The notes under the pieces are model-generated. The model had not been told where the DNA came from, did not search any database, and saw nothing but the letters and a program-made list of their open reading frames with translations. This document shows, piece by piece, positions 19,791-29,772 of a stretch of 47,524 bases of DNA (positions are counted from its first letter, which is position 1; every line of letters begins with the position of its first letter). Made by a program: the position numbers and the translations under genes. The DNA is from a virus: IMG/VR virus record IMGVR_UViG_3300020159_002420, positions 1 through 47,524 of that record; one strand, written 5' to 3'.

Positions 19791-19798
19791 ATATTTAT
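19791..19798 (+). promoter_or_regulatory. late-type promoter box
   Basis: ATATTTAT in an AT-rich gap, 21 nt before the ATG at 19820. Confidence 0.45.
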
Positions 19799-19819
19799 AT
19801 ATAGTAATTACATTAAAAT

Positions 19820-20863
19820 ATGGCTGTATATAAAATATTTCCTGAAAAATCGGCAACTATATATTCATTCTACACAGGATCTAATTCTGGATTAGATGAA
19901 ATATTAGAAATTAGTTCATATCGTGCGAGTGATGATACAGCACAAGTGGCACGATCATTAATTAAATTTCCTACTTCTGAAATTACTAATTTATTTTCTA
20001 CTAAAATAGGCACTAGTTCATATGATGCTTATTTAAAATTATATTTAGCTAACGCTAGTGAAATTCCGTTAGATTATATAGTTAACGCCCATACTATTAC
20101 AAGTGATTGGAATATGGGAACTGGACGTATAAGTAATTATCCGGCAACTACTGACGGTGTAAGTTGGGGTTGGAGAACATTTGAAGGAGGAACAGCATGG
20201 TCAGCGGCTGGTGGAGATTATAATCAATCAACTAATATATCATCTCAATCATTTAATTATCCTGATTCTAAAGATATAGAAATGAAAGTTTCTAGCGCAG
20301 TAACAGCGTGGTCAAGTAGTAATGCCTTTAACTATGGATTACTACTAAAACTATCAGGCTCATTAGAGTATACTACATCTTCTGTATTTGAACTAAAATA
20401 CTTCTCAGGAAATACTCATACTATATACCCACCGTGTTTAGAAATTAGATGGAATGATTTTGTTTGGAATACAGGATCATTATCATTAGTAACATCTGAT
20501 AATACAGTTGTTACGTTAGGTAATAATAAAAATACATATCAACAAGATTCAATACAGCGTTTTAGAGTAAATGCAAGAGATCGTTATCCTGCTAGGACTT
20601 TCAGCATTACTTCCGTATATTTAAATAATAAAGTATTACCAACAGCATCCTATTGGTCCATAGTAGATGTAGATAGTGAAGAAATTATAATAGATTACGA
20701 TACTACTTATACAAAACTAAGTGCAGATAATACGGGAAACTATTTTGATATTTATATGAACGGACTAGAACCAGAAAGATATTATAAAGTATTAATTCAA
20801 TCTGTTATTAATGGAAGTGTAGTAATATTTGATGAACAATACTACTTTAAAGTAATTAGATAA
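19820..20863 (+). CDS. beta-sandwich baseplate/fibre protein, DNRLRE-like (347 aa)
   Basis: Residues ~1-210 resemble DNRLRE-type modules: MAVYKIFPEKSATIYSF, RSLIKFPTSEI, YDAYLKLYLANASEIP, ITSDWNMGTGR, then VTAWSSSNAFNYGLLLKLSG and FELKYFSG. The C-terminal ~120 residues form another beta domain. Proteins of this type make fibre or peripheral baseplate parts. It follows gp6, where T4 has gp7/gp8, but I cannot align it to either. Confidence 0.6.
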   Translation: MAVYKIFPEKSATIYSFYTGSNSGLDEILEISSYRASDDTAQVARSLIKFPTSEITNLFSTKIGTSSYDAYLKLYLANASEIPLDYIVNAHTITSDWNMGTGRISNYPATTDGVSWGWRTFEGGTAWSAAGGDYNQSTNISSQSFNYPDSKDIEMKVSSAVTAWSSSNAFNYGLLLKLSGSLEYTTSSVFELKYFSGNTHTIYPPCLEIRWNDFVWNTGSLSLVTSDNTVVTLGNNKNTYQQDSIQRFRVNARDRYPARTFSITSVYLNNKVLPTASYWSIVDVDSEEIIIDYDTTYTKLSADNTGNYFDIYMNGLEPERYYKVLIQSVINGSVVIFDEQYYFKVIR

Positions 20864-21204
20864 TGACTAATGTAACACTACAAAATACAGTTATAGGAAG
20901 TGGATATGATAAAGTTATAGATACTGAGTTTAGAACATTTGGCGCTAACGCTACTGCTAATTTAGGTCAAGTAACGTTAGAACAATTCTTTCAAGAATAT
21001 AATGATTTATTTTATCAAATACCTAAAGAAGGCGATTTAGAATCACATACTTTTATTTTAAATAAAACAATAGAATATCTAGGAGTTAAACTAGCAGACG
21101 ATGAATCTATTCAAGCACTATTAGATGAAATTGATGGATTAAAACGACAAATATTAGAAACAAATAAAACGATAGCTGATATATCTAATACAACTAAAAA
21201 ATAA
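20863..21204 (+). CDS. small structural protein with C-terminal coiled coil (113 aa)
   Basis: Residues ~40-75 are helical (LEQFFQEYNDLFYQIPKEGD). The last ~30 form a heptad helix (IQALLDEIDGLKRQILETNK). It shares 1-nt overlaps with both neighbours, so its stoichiometry is probably tied to the 347-aa and 1200-aa proteins. Function unknown. Confidence 0.65.
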   Translation: MTNVTLQNTVIGSGYDKVIDTEFRTFGANATANLGQVTLEQFFQEYNDLFYQIPKEGDLESHTFILNKTIEYLGVKLADDESIQALLDEIDGLKRQILETNKTIADISNTTKK

Positions 21205-24200
21205 TGGCTAAAATTAACATAGTAGGAAATGTTGTTAACTCAACTGTTATAAACAGATACAATACTTCAGACACATCTTTAACGGGAACTCAAATAATTG
21301 ACTATCAGTTTGATACTACAACGGATTATATTGAATATATAGTTTATGATATTGCTAATAATATTCTTAATTTAAGTTATTCATATTCTAATTATACTGT
21401 TCAATCACTTAATGATGATAAAACTTTCTCTGCATTAGATATAAATCCGGAAGAAGATTTAAAATTATATCAAAATGCGGGTGAATTTAATACTCAATAT
21501 AATTTCTTTAGAAACGTCATTGGAGATTCTATTAATCAAGACTTATTTATTAAGGAAATATCACCTGATAGAACCGAATTAAAAATAAGTTCAACAATAT
21601 ATAATAATACCCAGCTACAACAATATGCTGATAATCTTATAAATGAAAAAAATAGTTCACCATATTTAAAAACACATTTATTAAATTTTGGAAACAATAA
21701 TGTTCATTTAATAGTTAATATTGCTTTAGATAAAACAAATCCTACAGAATATTATATATTATTTAAATTGTATGAACCCCTTTCATTTGATATTAATGAA
21801 AAAGATAGTTTTTGGGTTGTTGAAGAAATATCTAATTCACTTATATTTGATATTGATCTACAGAGTGTTATAACTCCTGATGATTTACCAACATTACGTG
21901 GAGCCAATTTTGGTATTGAAATCAAAGAAAAAAATACTCTTCCTACTCAATATCAATCATATAGTACATTATTACAATTTACTGGTTCATCACTTCAAAC
22001 TATATTAAATAGTTTAGGACAAACTTCTATAGATATTAATGTAAATTATACTGATTTTAGTAACTTTGTAAGATTTGGATCTGCTAAAAAACGCATAGAC
22101 AATTTTTATTATAAGGTAAAACAAATTGAAGACTACAACAACTTTATTACATCATACTCAGGTAGCGCTTCTACTACGTCGGGTTTACAAGCTCAAATAG
22201 GAACATATTCGTCTAGTATTAATGATATTGTATCTAAATTTGATGGATTTGAAAGTTACTTATACTTTCAGACTAGTTCAATTACATATCCTCACGCTAA
22301 TGCTTTACCACCCTATATACAACAATCAACAGGATCAACAGCTACTTTAGCTTGGTATAGTGGATTAGCCAGTTCAGCATCTTATTATGATACTAACAAT
22401 AATGATCATTTATATTATTTAATACCTGAATATGTTAGGATTGATAGTAATAATGAACCTTATATTACTTTTATAGATATGATAGGTCAATATTTTGACA
22501 ACATATATATCTATTTAAGATCAGTAACAGATTTATATAAAAGTTATAATAATTTAGAAGAAGGTGTATCTAAAGATTTAGTATATTATGCTTTACAAGA
22601 TTTAGGTGTTAATGTATATAACAGTAATGAAGATGATAACTTAAGTAATTATTTTATAGCAACTAGTGGTAGTAATGTTCCTACAAAAGATTTAGTAGCT
22701 GAACTATATAAACGTATTTACCATAATATTCCTTTATTATTTAAAGGTAAAGGTTCATATCGTGGTATGCAAGAATTAATTACTACTTTTGGTATTACTG
22801 GTAGTATATTAGGAATTAAAGAATATGGTGGTGATTCAAATACTCATGCTGCTTTAACAGATTATAGTACTGATAAAGTTAGAGTAATAGATGAACATAT
22901 ATTTTCTGGGAGTTTATATGGTTCTACAGGAAGTGTATTATCTCCTTTAGTAAAATTAGCTACAACTAGTACTTATACTAATTATAAAAACGACAGTGAC
23001 CGAATAGAAGTTGCATTTTCTCCACAAAACCAAATTGATACTAAAATCTCAGCATCTATTATATCATCATATCCTACATTTAGTATAGATGATTATATTG
23101 GAGATCCAAGATACGCTAGTTCTACTGAATATGGTAGTTTAAATAATATTCGTTATCAGGCTATTTCATCATCATTTACATCATCATATGATATAACGGG
23201 ATTTATTAAACTTATTAAATATTTTGATAATACGTTGTTTAAAATGCTTAAAAGTTATGTTCCGGCTAAAGCTAATTTAACTGAAGGTGTTACAATACGT
23301 CAACAAGCATTAGAGCGTATTAAATTTAAACGTAATGAACCTGGCGTAACTGAACAAGATGTATATGATGCTAAATTTAATGGTCCTACTATAACTGAAG
23401 ATAATAGTTATATATATGATAATTTAGGAGGAGATAAAGCATCCTTTTATAATGGTGATATTGTAGGAAGTTACATTAATATAGGTGCAGAATATTCTAA
23501 TCAATATAATCCTTATCTCCAGAATACAACCCAAAGTGTATATTTTAATGAATGGGATTTTAATCACTCTGATTATAATGTAATGTTAAATAATGTATCT
23601 TCTAGTAGAGTATCATTAGATAGATTACGAACAGAAAAACAACCATTATCTACCCAAAGCGTATTATCACCAGCAGAAATACAAGATTCATATAAATCAT
23701 TAACGTCATATAGACTATCAAGACACGATGGTGTTAAATTACAGGCTAAATATTTAAATGCATTTACAAGCGCTTCTTCAACATATGAGGGAGATATATC
23801 ATATGATGGTAATCCATTATTAGATTATTTAGATAGTTGTATATATGAAGTAGAATGGGGTGGAGGAGGATATCCTGAAATAGAGAATGGTGGTGGTATA
23901 AGATTAGGATATATATATTTAGTTGGAGAGACTAAAGACGATGTAATTAAATTAATACCGGGTGATCCAACGTATTATAATATTTTAGAAAAAAACATAC
24001 CATCTTTATCTACAGCAATATATAGACGATATGATAATAGTGCTGCCATTACTAATAATATAACAGTAACTTATTCTAACATAGGACTCCCAGGAGCATC
24101 ATATTATATAGCTTCAAATCGTGTTGATCCCTCGGGAGATTATTGGGGAGGCTTTTATCCAACCGGTTCAACTGGTGATTCTTCACATATACGTTTAGAC

Positions 24201-24806
24201 GGCGCTCAAGGCACTTCAATACCATTAGCAGAAATAAACGGAGATGGATTTTTACAACAAAGTGTAACTAGTATACAAACCTATTATTGGTTAGAGTATT
24301 TAAAAAATGGAGGAACATCAATAGACGGTAATCCTGATAAAATTCGCCTTAAAGATAGATGGTTTGTAAGTTTTTATAGTGGTAGTGGTGGTACGGGATC
24401 TGCTACTCTTCAAACAGGATTACCTTTAATAACAAATGGAACTCCAATGGAACAATATGGTTATCCATTTGAAATTGATTATATATTGGGGGCACCCTTC
24501 GAAGATTATATATATTTAAAAGATGGTCCTAACAATAGTATAAAATATTGGTTTGAAACGGGTTCTACTTATAAAAGTGGAACAGGTGTACCTATAGGAG
24601 CAACAGGTAGCATTAACCAGTCATACACGGGTATGCTTATAACTAAAGCCGAATATCCTAACTCTGGTCTAACAATATTTGGTATACCTAGTTTTAATTT
24701 CGCAGGTATGAGTAAAGGATATATTATAACACCATATCCTAAAGACGTAATAAAACAAAATGTAGATTATATTACTAAAATGTATGGTAATAATCCTTCT
24801 AATTAG
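21204..24806 (+). CDS. large baseplate/tail protein (1200 aa)
   Basis: The largest ORF in the window. Residues ~500-545 contain LYKRIYHNIPLLFKGKGSYR, GMQELITTFGITGSILGI, KEYGG, a motif shared by phage tail proteins whose pattern is (L/I)xxRIxxNIPxLLKxKGT...xSILxIREYGG. The rest is Ser/Thr/Tyr-rich and beta-like, with Gly-rich C-terminal domains. Position after gp25-gp6 suggests a gp7-like wedge or tail-fibre connector. No catalytic motif seen. Confidence 0.7.
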   Translation: MAKINIVGNVVNSTVINRYNTSDTSLTGTQIIDYQFDTTTDYIEYIVYDIANNILNLSYSYSNYTVQSLNDDKTFSALDINPEEDLKLYQNAGEFNTQYNFFRNVIGDSINQDLFIKEISPDRTELKISSTIYNNTQLQQYADNLINEKNSSPYLKTHLLNFGNNNVHLIVNIALDKTNPTEYYILFKLYEPLSFDINEKDSFWVVEEISNSLIFDIDLQSVITPDDLPTLRGANFGIEIKEKNTLPTQYQSYSTLLQFTGSSLQTILNSLGQTSIDINVNYTDFSNFVRFGSAKKRIDNFYYKVKQIEDYNNFITSYSGSASTTSGLQAQIGTYSSSINDIVSKFDGFESYLYFQTSSITYPHANALPPYIQQSTGSTATLAWYSGLASSASYYDTNNNDHLYYLIPEYVRIDSNNEPYITFIDMIGQYFDNIYIYLRSVTDLYKSYNNLEEGVSKDLVYYALQDLGVNVYNSNEDDNLSNYFIATSGSNVPTKDLVAELYKRIYHNIPLLFKGKGSYRGMQELITTFGITGSILGIKEYGGDSNTHAALTDYSTDKVRVIDEHIFSGSLYGSTGSVLSPLVKLATTSTYTNYKNDSDRIEVAFSPQNQIDTKISASIISSYPTFSIDDYIGDPRYASSTEYGSLNNIRYQAISSSFTSSYDITGFIKLIKYFDNTLFKMLKSYVPAKANLTEGVTIRQQALERIKFKRNEPGVTEQDVYDAKFNGPTITEDNSYIYDNLGGDKASFYNGDIVGSYINIGAEYSNQYNPYLQNTTQSVYFNEWDFNHSDYNVMLNNVSSSRVSLDRLRTEKQPLSTQSVLSPAEIQDSYKSLTSYRLSRHDGVKLQAKYLNAFTSASSTYEGDISYDGNPLLDYLDSCIYEVEWGGGGYPEIENGGGIRLGYIYLVGETKDDVIKLIPGDPTYYNILEKNIPSLSTAIYRRYDNSAAITNNITVTYSNIGLPGASYYIASNRVDPSGDYWGGFYPTGSTGDSSHIRLDGAQGTSIPLAEINGDGFLQQSVTSIQTYYWLEYLKNGGTSIDGNPDKIRLKDRWFVSFYSGSGGTGSATLQTGLPLITNGTPMEQYGYPFEIDYILGAPFEDYIYLKDGPNNSIKYWFETGSTYKSGTGVPIGATGSINQSYTGMLITKAEYPNSGLTIFGIPSFNFAGMSKGYIITPYPKDVIKQNVDYITKMYGNNPSN

Positions 24807-24832
24807 ATTTGGAAAATAAACTGAAATTATAT

Positions 24833-24840
24833 ATATTTAT
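24833..24840 (+). promoter_or_regulatory. late-type promoter box
   Basis: ATATTTAT, 23 nt before the ATG at 24864. Confidence 0.45.
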
Positions 24841-24863
24841 AAACATATAAACAATGCTAAAAA

Positions 24864-25535
24864 ATGGCAATATTAAATAATACAACAATAACAGTAGATG
24901 CTGTTTTAACTACAAAAGGACGTGAATTATTAGCACGTAACGATGGTTCATTTCAAATTACACAATTTGCGCTAGCAGATGATGAAATTGACTATACTTT
25001 ATTTAACCCCACCCATCCATCTGGTTCTGCCTATTATGGTCAGGCTATTGAAGCTACACCAATATTAGAAGCTATTCCTAATGAATCACAAATAATGCGT
25101 TATAAATTAGTAACATTACCTCGTGGAACTTCTAAATTACCTATTATAGGTAGTGTGGGTGCTTCAATTACATTGAAACAAGGTGAATCTAAAACAATTA
25201 CACCATCTACACTAAATTATCTAGGTGCTGTTTCTACGTTTGAATCTAATGGATATACAGTAACAATAGCTGATGCTAGATTGGTAGCAGCATTTGATGG
25301 TTCTGGTATTAATATAACAGCTGTTGGTAACGCTGGATTAAATACAACAACAGGTACAGCATTATCTAAAACTCAAGTTGGTACTACATTCTCTATTACC
25401 GGTACTACAATTAATACATTATTCCCTAGTGGTGCTCAAACATCTGTTGGTACATCATTAACAACAACTATTACCTTTATTGGTAGAGATAGTGGAGCTA
25501 GAATTTCTATACCTTTAAACATAACAAAAATATAA
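24864..25535 (+). CDS. tail fibre/decoration-like structural protein (223 aa)
   Basis: The N-terminus TVDAVLTTKGRELLARNDGS, FQITQFALADDEIDYTLF resembles fibre-attachment or collar-like domains in marine and Bacteroidota phages. The C-terminal ~120 residues are a Thr-rich beta domain, Ig-like (GASITLKQGESKTITPS... IGRDSGARISIPLNITK). It begins the adhesin block. Exact role uncertain. Confidence 0.6.
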   Translation: MAILNNTTITVDAVLTTKGRELLARNDGSFQITQFALADDEIDYTLFNPTHPSGSAYYGQAIEATPILEAIPNESQIMRYKLVTLPRGTSKLPIIGSVGASITLKQGESKTITPSTLNYLGAVSTFESNGYTVTIADARLVAAFDGSGINITAVGNAGLNTTTGTALSKTQVGTTFSITGTTINTLFPSGAQTSVGTSLTTTITFIGRDSGARISIPLNITKI

Positions 25536-25543
25536 TTTAAAAT

Positions 25544-26509
25544 ATGTCATTTTCAAGATACTCAACAGATGATTCAGTAATCAGCTCAGAAGCCGTTGTA
25601 ACCGGTTTATGGAGTAACGGTACTAATACATTAAGTACATTTTTTACATCCAGTACAAATACAGGTAGTGGATATGAATATTATGTAGACGTTTATAATA
25701 CAGGTTCAACATTATCTGGATCTTCAACGCAATTTTCTATCCAATATGCTCACGTAAACGGCTCAGGATCAGCTTATTTAAATGCTGGTGTACCTGGTAT
25801 TAGTCCTTCTCGTATTATATATGGTGAATATAGGAATTTAGTTTACGGAGATGAAAATACAAACTTTGTATTTAGTGGAAGTGCTACTGCTGATCAAGAT
25901 TTTTTTGTACTTAATTTTGCTCGCTCTAGATATAAAGAGAGCTTATATCCTGGTTCATTATTATTGTGTTTAAGTGGAAGTAGTGGTAAGTTATGGTTAA
26001 CAGATAACAGTACAGTAATTACATCTACCCAATTTTTAGGAGAAAATAGATATTTTAATTTAGTTAATACAGCATCATTAAGTGGTACTTCATATGGATA
26101 TGTATTTCCTGATTTAGATGTTGTCCTTATTAACCCGGATTTAGTAGGAAGTGGATATATTACTACACCTTCTCGTACTGCTAATACTAATACAAGTAGT
26201 TCATTATTATTATTTAATTCAATTAAATTAGGAGCTAACTTTCAATTAAAATCACAAGAAACAATTTCATCTCGTTATTTCTTTACACGTGTAAAAAATA
26301 GTGAATTTAATTACACTACAAACCCTTCAGTAATAGATAATGCTGGTAACTTAATTTATAGTTTATTAGTAAATAGTCCTCAAACATATATTACAAGTGT
26401 TGGATTATATAATGATAACAATGAATTATTGGCAGTAGCTAAATTATCTAAACCACTACCTAAAGACTTTACTAAAGAAGCTTTAATTAGAGTTAAACTG
26501 GACTACTAA
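25544..26509 (+). CDS. adhesin/fibre-like structural protein A (321 aa)
   Basis: Ser/Thr/Tyr/Gly-rich beta protein. The C-terminal domain has FTRVKNSEFNYTTNPSV and ITSVGLYNDNNELLAVAKLS, which recur in altered form in the next gene, so the two are tandem paralogues. Probably a receptor-binding or baseplate peripheral protein. Confidence 0.65.
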   Translation: MSFSRYSTDDSVISSEAVVTGLWSNGTNTLSTFFTSSTNTGSGYEYYVDVYNTGSTLSGSSTQFSIQYAHVNGSGSAYLNAGVPGISPSRIIYGEYRNLVYGDENTNFVFSGSATADQDFFVLNFARSRYKESLYPGSLLLCLSGSSGKLWLTDNSTVITSTQFLGENRYFNLVNTASLSGTSYGYVFPDLDVVLINPDLVGSGYITTPSRTANTNTSSSLLLFNSIKLGANFQLKSQETISSRYFFTRVKNSEFNYTTNPSVIDNAGNLIYSLLVNSPQTYITSVGLYNDNNELLAVAKLSKPLPKDFTKEALIRVKLDY

Positions 26510-26524
26510 AATGTTATTTACTAA

Positions 26525-27508
26525 ATGTCATCATTCAAAAGAGTAAACCCTGCAGACCAATTTCAGGATAAAATAATAGCTAACAAGCGATGGACAGGAA
26601 CTTATAGTTCCTATCCTTATAGTGATGACTATATAAAAGTATACACAGGACAAAATATACAAGATACATGGACATCTAGCAGTATTCAAAGCCAAAGTGT
26701 ATATTACCAATTAGAATATAATACTATTAATCAGTTATTTTATCAAGATTATACTACTGGATTAAATACACAACAACGAACTGCATTTTCAAATAATTAT
26801 GAAAATGTTAGTTCTACTAGAGCTACAGCTTCATACTTTATATATAATGAAAATCCATTTTATTATACTGAATTTCCTACTAATCCTAATGATACTATAA
26901 AAACTCTTTATATAGATAAAGATGTATATGGTAATAGAATATTCCCGGGTTCATTAATCTTATCATCCTCAAATTATTATATATTAGACGATGGAAATGG
27001 TAATTTATATGATTGGAAATATGTTTTATCAGGTTCAAATTTATATTATGTTTCTGGAGGATATGTAGATTATAATTATATCCAAGAATATATAGCCGCT
27101 AGTGGTAGTGCCTTTTTTGTGGGAAATATATTTTATTCATTTGGTTTAAGTGTAATTACTAGTCAATATTATCAACAATATTTCCCTATAAGTAGCTCAA
27201 CTCCTATGCTTATATCATTTCAAAATGAATATCCAATATATGAAAATTATATATATTGCAAAACTAAAGCAGGAGAATTTAACTTAACTTACAATCCATC
27301 ATTATGTCCTAGTACTGGAAGTACAGTAGCAGATTTTTCTACTGGTTCTATAGTATCTGGTTCTACGTCTACGTATTTTACTCCATACGCTACCTCTATA
27401 GGTTTATATAATGACTATAATCAATTATTAATGATTGCAAAATTGGCTCAACCCACGCCTATATCATCAGATACTGATATGACGTTTGTAATTAGATTTG
27501 ATACTTAA
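26525..27508 (+). CDS. adhesin/fibre-like structural protein B (327 aa)
   Basis: Paralogue of the preceding gene: IYCKTKAGEFNLTYNPSL and TSIGLYNDYNQLLMIAKLAQ align with its C-terminal block. The N-terminal half is Tyr-rich and very different, as expected where a conserved assembly domain carries a fast-evolving tip. Last gene of the tail block. Confidence 0.65.
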   Translation: MSSFKRVNPADQFQDKIIANKRWTGTYSSYPYSDDYIKVYTGQNIQDTWTSSSIQSQSVYYQLEYNTINQLFYQDYTTGLNTQQRTAFSNNYENVSSTRATASYFIYNENPFYYTEFPTNPNDTIKTLYIDKDVYGNRIFPGSLILSSSNYYILDDGNGNLYDWKYVLSGSNLYYVSGGYVDYNYIQEYIAASGSAFFVGNIFYSFGLSVITSQYYQQYFPISSSTPMLISFQNEYPIYENYIYCKTKAGEFNLTYNPSLCPSTGSTVADFSTGSIVSGSTSTYFTPYATSIGLYNDYNQLLMIAKLAQPTPISSDTDMTFVIRFDT

Positions 27509-27526
27509 AACGTTAAATAAATATAT

Positions 27527-28348
27527 ATGAATCCATATAAATTCTTTGAATTTTTAGAACAAAAAGAAAACAGACAAATACCAATTAGATTTAAATTTTT
27601 AAAAGACCCAAATTATCAAATTACTCAAAAAGAGGCAAATGATAATCTTGATTTAAGTAATACCCCAATAACATCACTACCACCTGGTCTAACATTTGGG
27701 GGTTATCTTAATTTAAATAATATACCAATCACATCTCTACCCCCAAACCTAAGTGTAGGAGGTGATCTTGATTTAGGCGGTACACCAATCACATCCCTAC
27801 CTCCAAACCTAAGTGTAGGAGGTGGTCTTAATTTAAATTATACACCAATCACATCCCTACCTTCGGACCTAAGTGTAAGAGGTGGTCTTTATTTAAATAA
27901 TACACCAATCACATCCCTACCTCCAAACCTAAGTGTAGAAGGTGATCTTGATTTACACAATTGTAAAAATTTAACATCCCTACCCCCAAACCTAAGTGTA
28001 GAAGGTTATCTTAATTTAGGCGGTACACCAATCACATCCCTACCTCCAAACCTAAGTGTAGGAGGTGATCTTAATTTACACAATTGTAAAAATTTAACAT
28101 CCCTACCTCCAAACCTAAGTGTAAAAGGTTATCTTTATTTATACAATTGTAAAAATTTAACATCCCTACCTCCAAACCTAAGTGTAAAAGGTGGTCTTGA
28201 TTTACGCAATGCACCAATCACATCCCTACCTTCGGACCTAAGTGTAAGAGGTAGTCTTTATTTAAATAATACCCCGCTATCTAAATCACATACAAAAGAC
28301 CAAATAAAACAGATGGCTCCTGGTGTTAAAGGAAATATTTATATATAA
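27527..28348 (+). CDS. leucine-rich-repeat protein (273 aa)
   Basis: Residues ~1-40 form a leader (MNPYKFFEFLEQKENRQIP). Then come ten 20-21-residue repeats of the pattern TPITSLPPNLSVGGDLDLxx; four have a Cys-Lys-Asn variant (NCKNLTSLPP). Repeats are near-identical at DNA level, so copy number can change by recombination. The first 56 nt are identical to the gene at 47041. LRR solenoids bind proteins; the target is unknown. The N-terminus may be a packaging tag. Confidence 0.8.
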   Translation: MNPYKFFEFLEQKENRQIPIRFKFLKDPNYQITQKEANDNLDLSNTPITSLPPGLTFGGYLNLNNIPITSLPPNLSVGGDLDLGGTPITSLPPNLSVGGGLNLNYTPITSLPSDLSVRGGLYLNNTPITSLPPNLSVEGDLDLHNCKNLTSLPPNLSVEGYLNLGGTPITSLPPNLSVGGDLNLHNCKNLTSLPPNLSVKGYLYLYNCKNLTSLPPNLSVKGGLDLRNAPITSLPSDLSVRGSLYLNNTPLSKSHTKDQIKQMAPGVKGNIYI

Positions 28349-28353
28349 AAAAT

Positions 28354-28812
28354 ATGATACAAGTTACAAAATCACTATTCGTTGATGATTTAATCAACGA
28401 TCCAATATTTAATATAGATGACTACTATGGTTATGTTTATATGACGACTAATCTAGAAAATGGACGCAAATATATTGGTAAGAAAATATTTAAACATACC
28501 ACAAATAAAAAATTAGGTAAGAAAGAATTAGCAGCCCTGCCCATTCAGCGTGGTCGTACCCCATCTAAGAAAAAAACAATTAAAGAATCTGATTGGAAGA
28601 CATATTATGGGTCCGCAGACGAGGTTAAACAGTGGGTTAAATCAACACCTCCCGATAAATTAATACGTGTTATATTACGCTTATGTCATTCATCTAAGGA
28701 ATTAACATATTATGAAACTAAATATATGTTTGATTATGATGTATTAACTGATGATAAAATATGGGTAAACGGGAATATATTAGGAAAATTTTATCCAAAA
28801 GATTTGGTATAG
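28354..28812 (+). CDS. GIY-YIG putative endonuclease (152 aa)
   Basis: GIY-YIG motif split as YGYVY (25-29) and KYIGKK (39-44), followed by KESDWKTYYGS and a Glu in the YYETKY helix, as in Seg-like putative endonucleases of T4-type phages. Single domain, no separate DNA-binding module. It could be a free-standing homing nuclease or a host-DNA degradation enzyme. Begins 5 nt after the LRR gene. Confidence 0.75.
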   Translation: MIQVTKSLFVDDLINDPIFNIDDYYGYVYMTTNLENGRKYIGKKIFKHTTNKKLGKKELAALPIQRGRTPSKKKTIKESDWKTYYGSADEVKQWVKSTPPDKLIRVILRLCHSSKELTYYETKYMFDYDVLTDDKIWVNGNILGKFYPKDLV

Positions 28813-28834
28813 TCAAATAATAATATTATCTTTT
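28810..28834 (+). promoter_or_regulatory. early/middle-type promoter
   Basis: TAGTCAA 28810-28816 and TATCTTTT 28827-28834 (17-nt spacing), just before the primase gene. Confidence 0.5.
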
Positions 28835-28839
28835 AATTA

Positions 28840-29772
28840 ATGGATAATACTATTTTATTAAATTTACTAGAATCTGTTCTAGGTAAAAGTCATAACACAA
28901 GTAAAGGTAATGCTGCTTTTAAGTGCCCTTTATGTAATCATCATAAACCTAAATTAGAAATACAACTTAACACAAATGAGAAAGGAGAAAATCCATATCA
29001 TTGTTGGGTATGTAATGCTAGAGGTAAAAAAATATCTGCATTATTTAATAAAATACAGGCCCCTATTAATAAAATAGAGGAATTAAAATTAATAATACAG
29101 CCCGGTAAAACTATAGAATATATTACTGAGGAAATTAGAATGCCTAAAGAATATATTTCGTTAAATAATATAGACGTTTTAGATAAATTAACTAAATTAG
29201 AAGCTAGACGAGTAATATCTTTTTTAAAAAAACGTAATATTACATTAGAAGATATACTAAAATATGATATAGGTTTTTGTAATGAGGGTAAATATAGTGG
29301 AAGAGTAATCATACCTTCATATAACGAAAACGGCCAAATAAATTACTTTGTAGCCCGTTCATATGGAGAATCAGACCGTAAATATAAAAATCCTCCTATA
29401 TCTAGTAAAGTAATAGGATGGGAATTACATATAAATTGGGACGCTCCTGTAATATTGTGTGAGGGTGTATTTGATGCTCTTACAATAAAACGCAATGTTA
29501 TTCCATTATTTGGAAAAACAATTAATGAAACATTGATGATGAAGTTAGTAACATCTACTGTTAAAAAAGTATATATAGCTTTAGATAAAGATGCTTATAA
29601 AGATGCTTTAAAACATTGTCAAACATTAATAGATTATGGTAAAGAAGTATACTTAGTAGAATTAGATGGTAAGGATGCTAACGAAATAGGATTTGAACAT
29701 TTCCTTACAATATTAGAACAAACTCCTATACTAACATTCTCAGGATTATTAGAAAAAAAATTAAATTTATGA
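28840..29772 (+). CDS. 61: DNA primase, T4 gp61-like (310 aa)
   Basis: An N-terminal zinc ribbon uses C29-x2-C32 (CPLC) and C55-x2-C58 (CWVC). A TOPRIM domain follows, with E208-G in CEGVFDALT and D249-x-D251 in LDKDAY. This matches DnaG-type primases, close in size to T4 gp61 (342 aa). It makes RNA primers for lagging-strand synthesis. Overlaps the next gene by 4 nt. The short box-to-ATG distance suggests a very short leader. Confidence 0.85.
   Translation: MDNTILLNLLESVLGKSHNTSKGNAAFKCPLCNHHKPKLEIQLNTNEKGENPYHCWVCNARGKKISALFNKIQAPINKIEELKLIIQPGKTIEYITEEIRMPKEYISLNNIDVLDKLTKLEARRVISFLKKRNITLEDILKYDIGFCNEGKYSGRVIIPSYNENGQINYFVARSYGESDRKYKNPPISSKVIGWELHINWDAPVILCEGVFDALTIKRNVIPLFGKTINETLMMKLVTSTVKKVYIALDKDAYKDALKHCQTLIDYGKEVYLVELDGKDANEIGFEHFLTILEQTPILTFSGLLEKKLNL

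Noticed and set aside
27655-28280. Repeat array as CRISPR or non-coding repeats
   Set aside because: The ~60-bp periodicity is in frame and encodes leucine-rich repeats.
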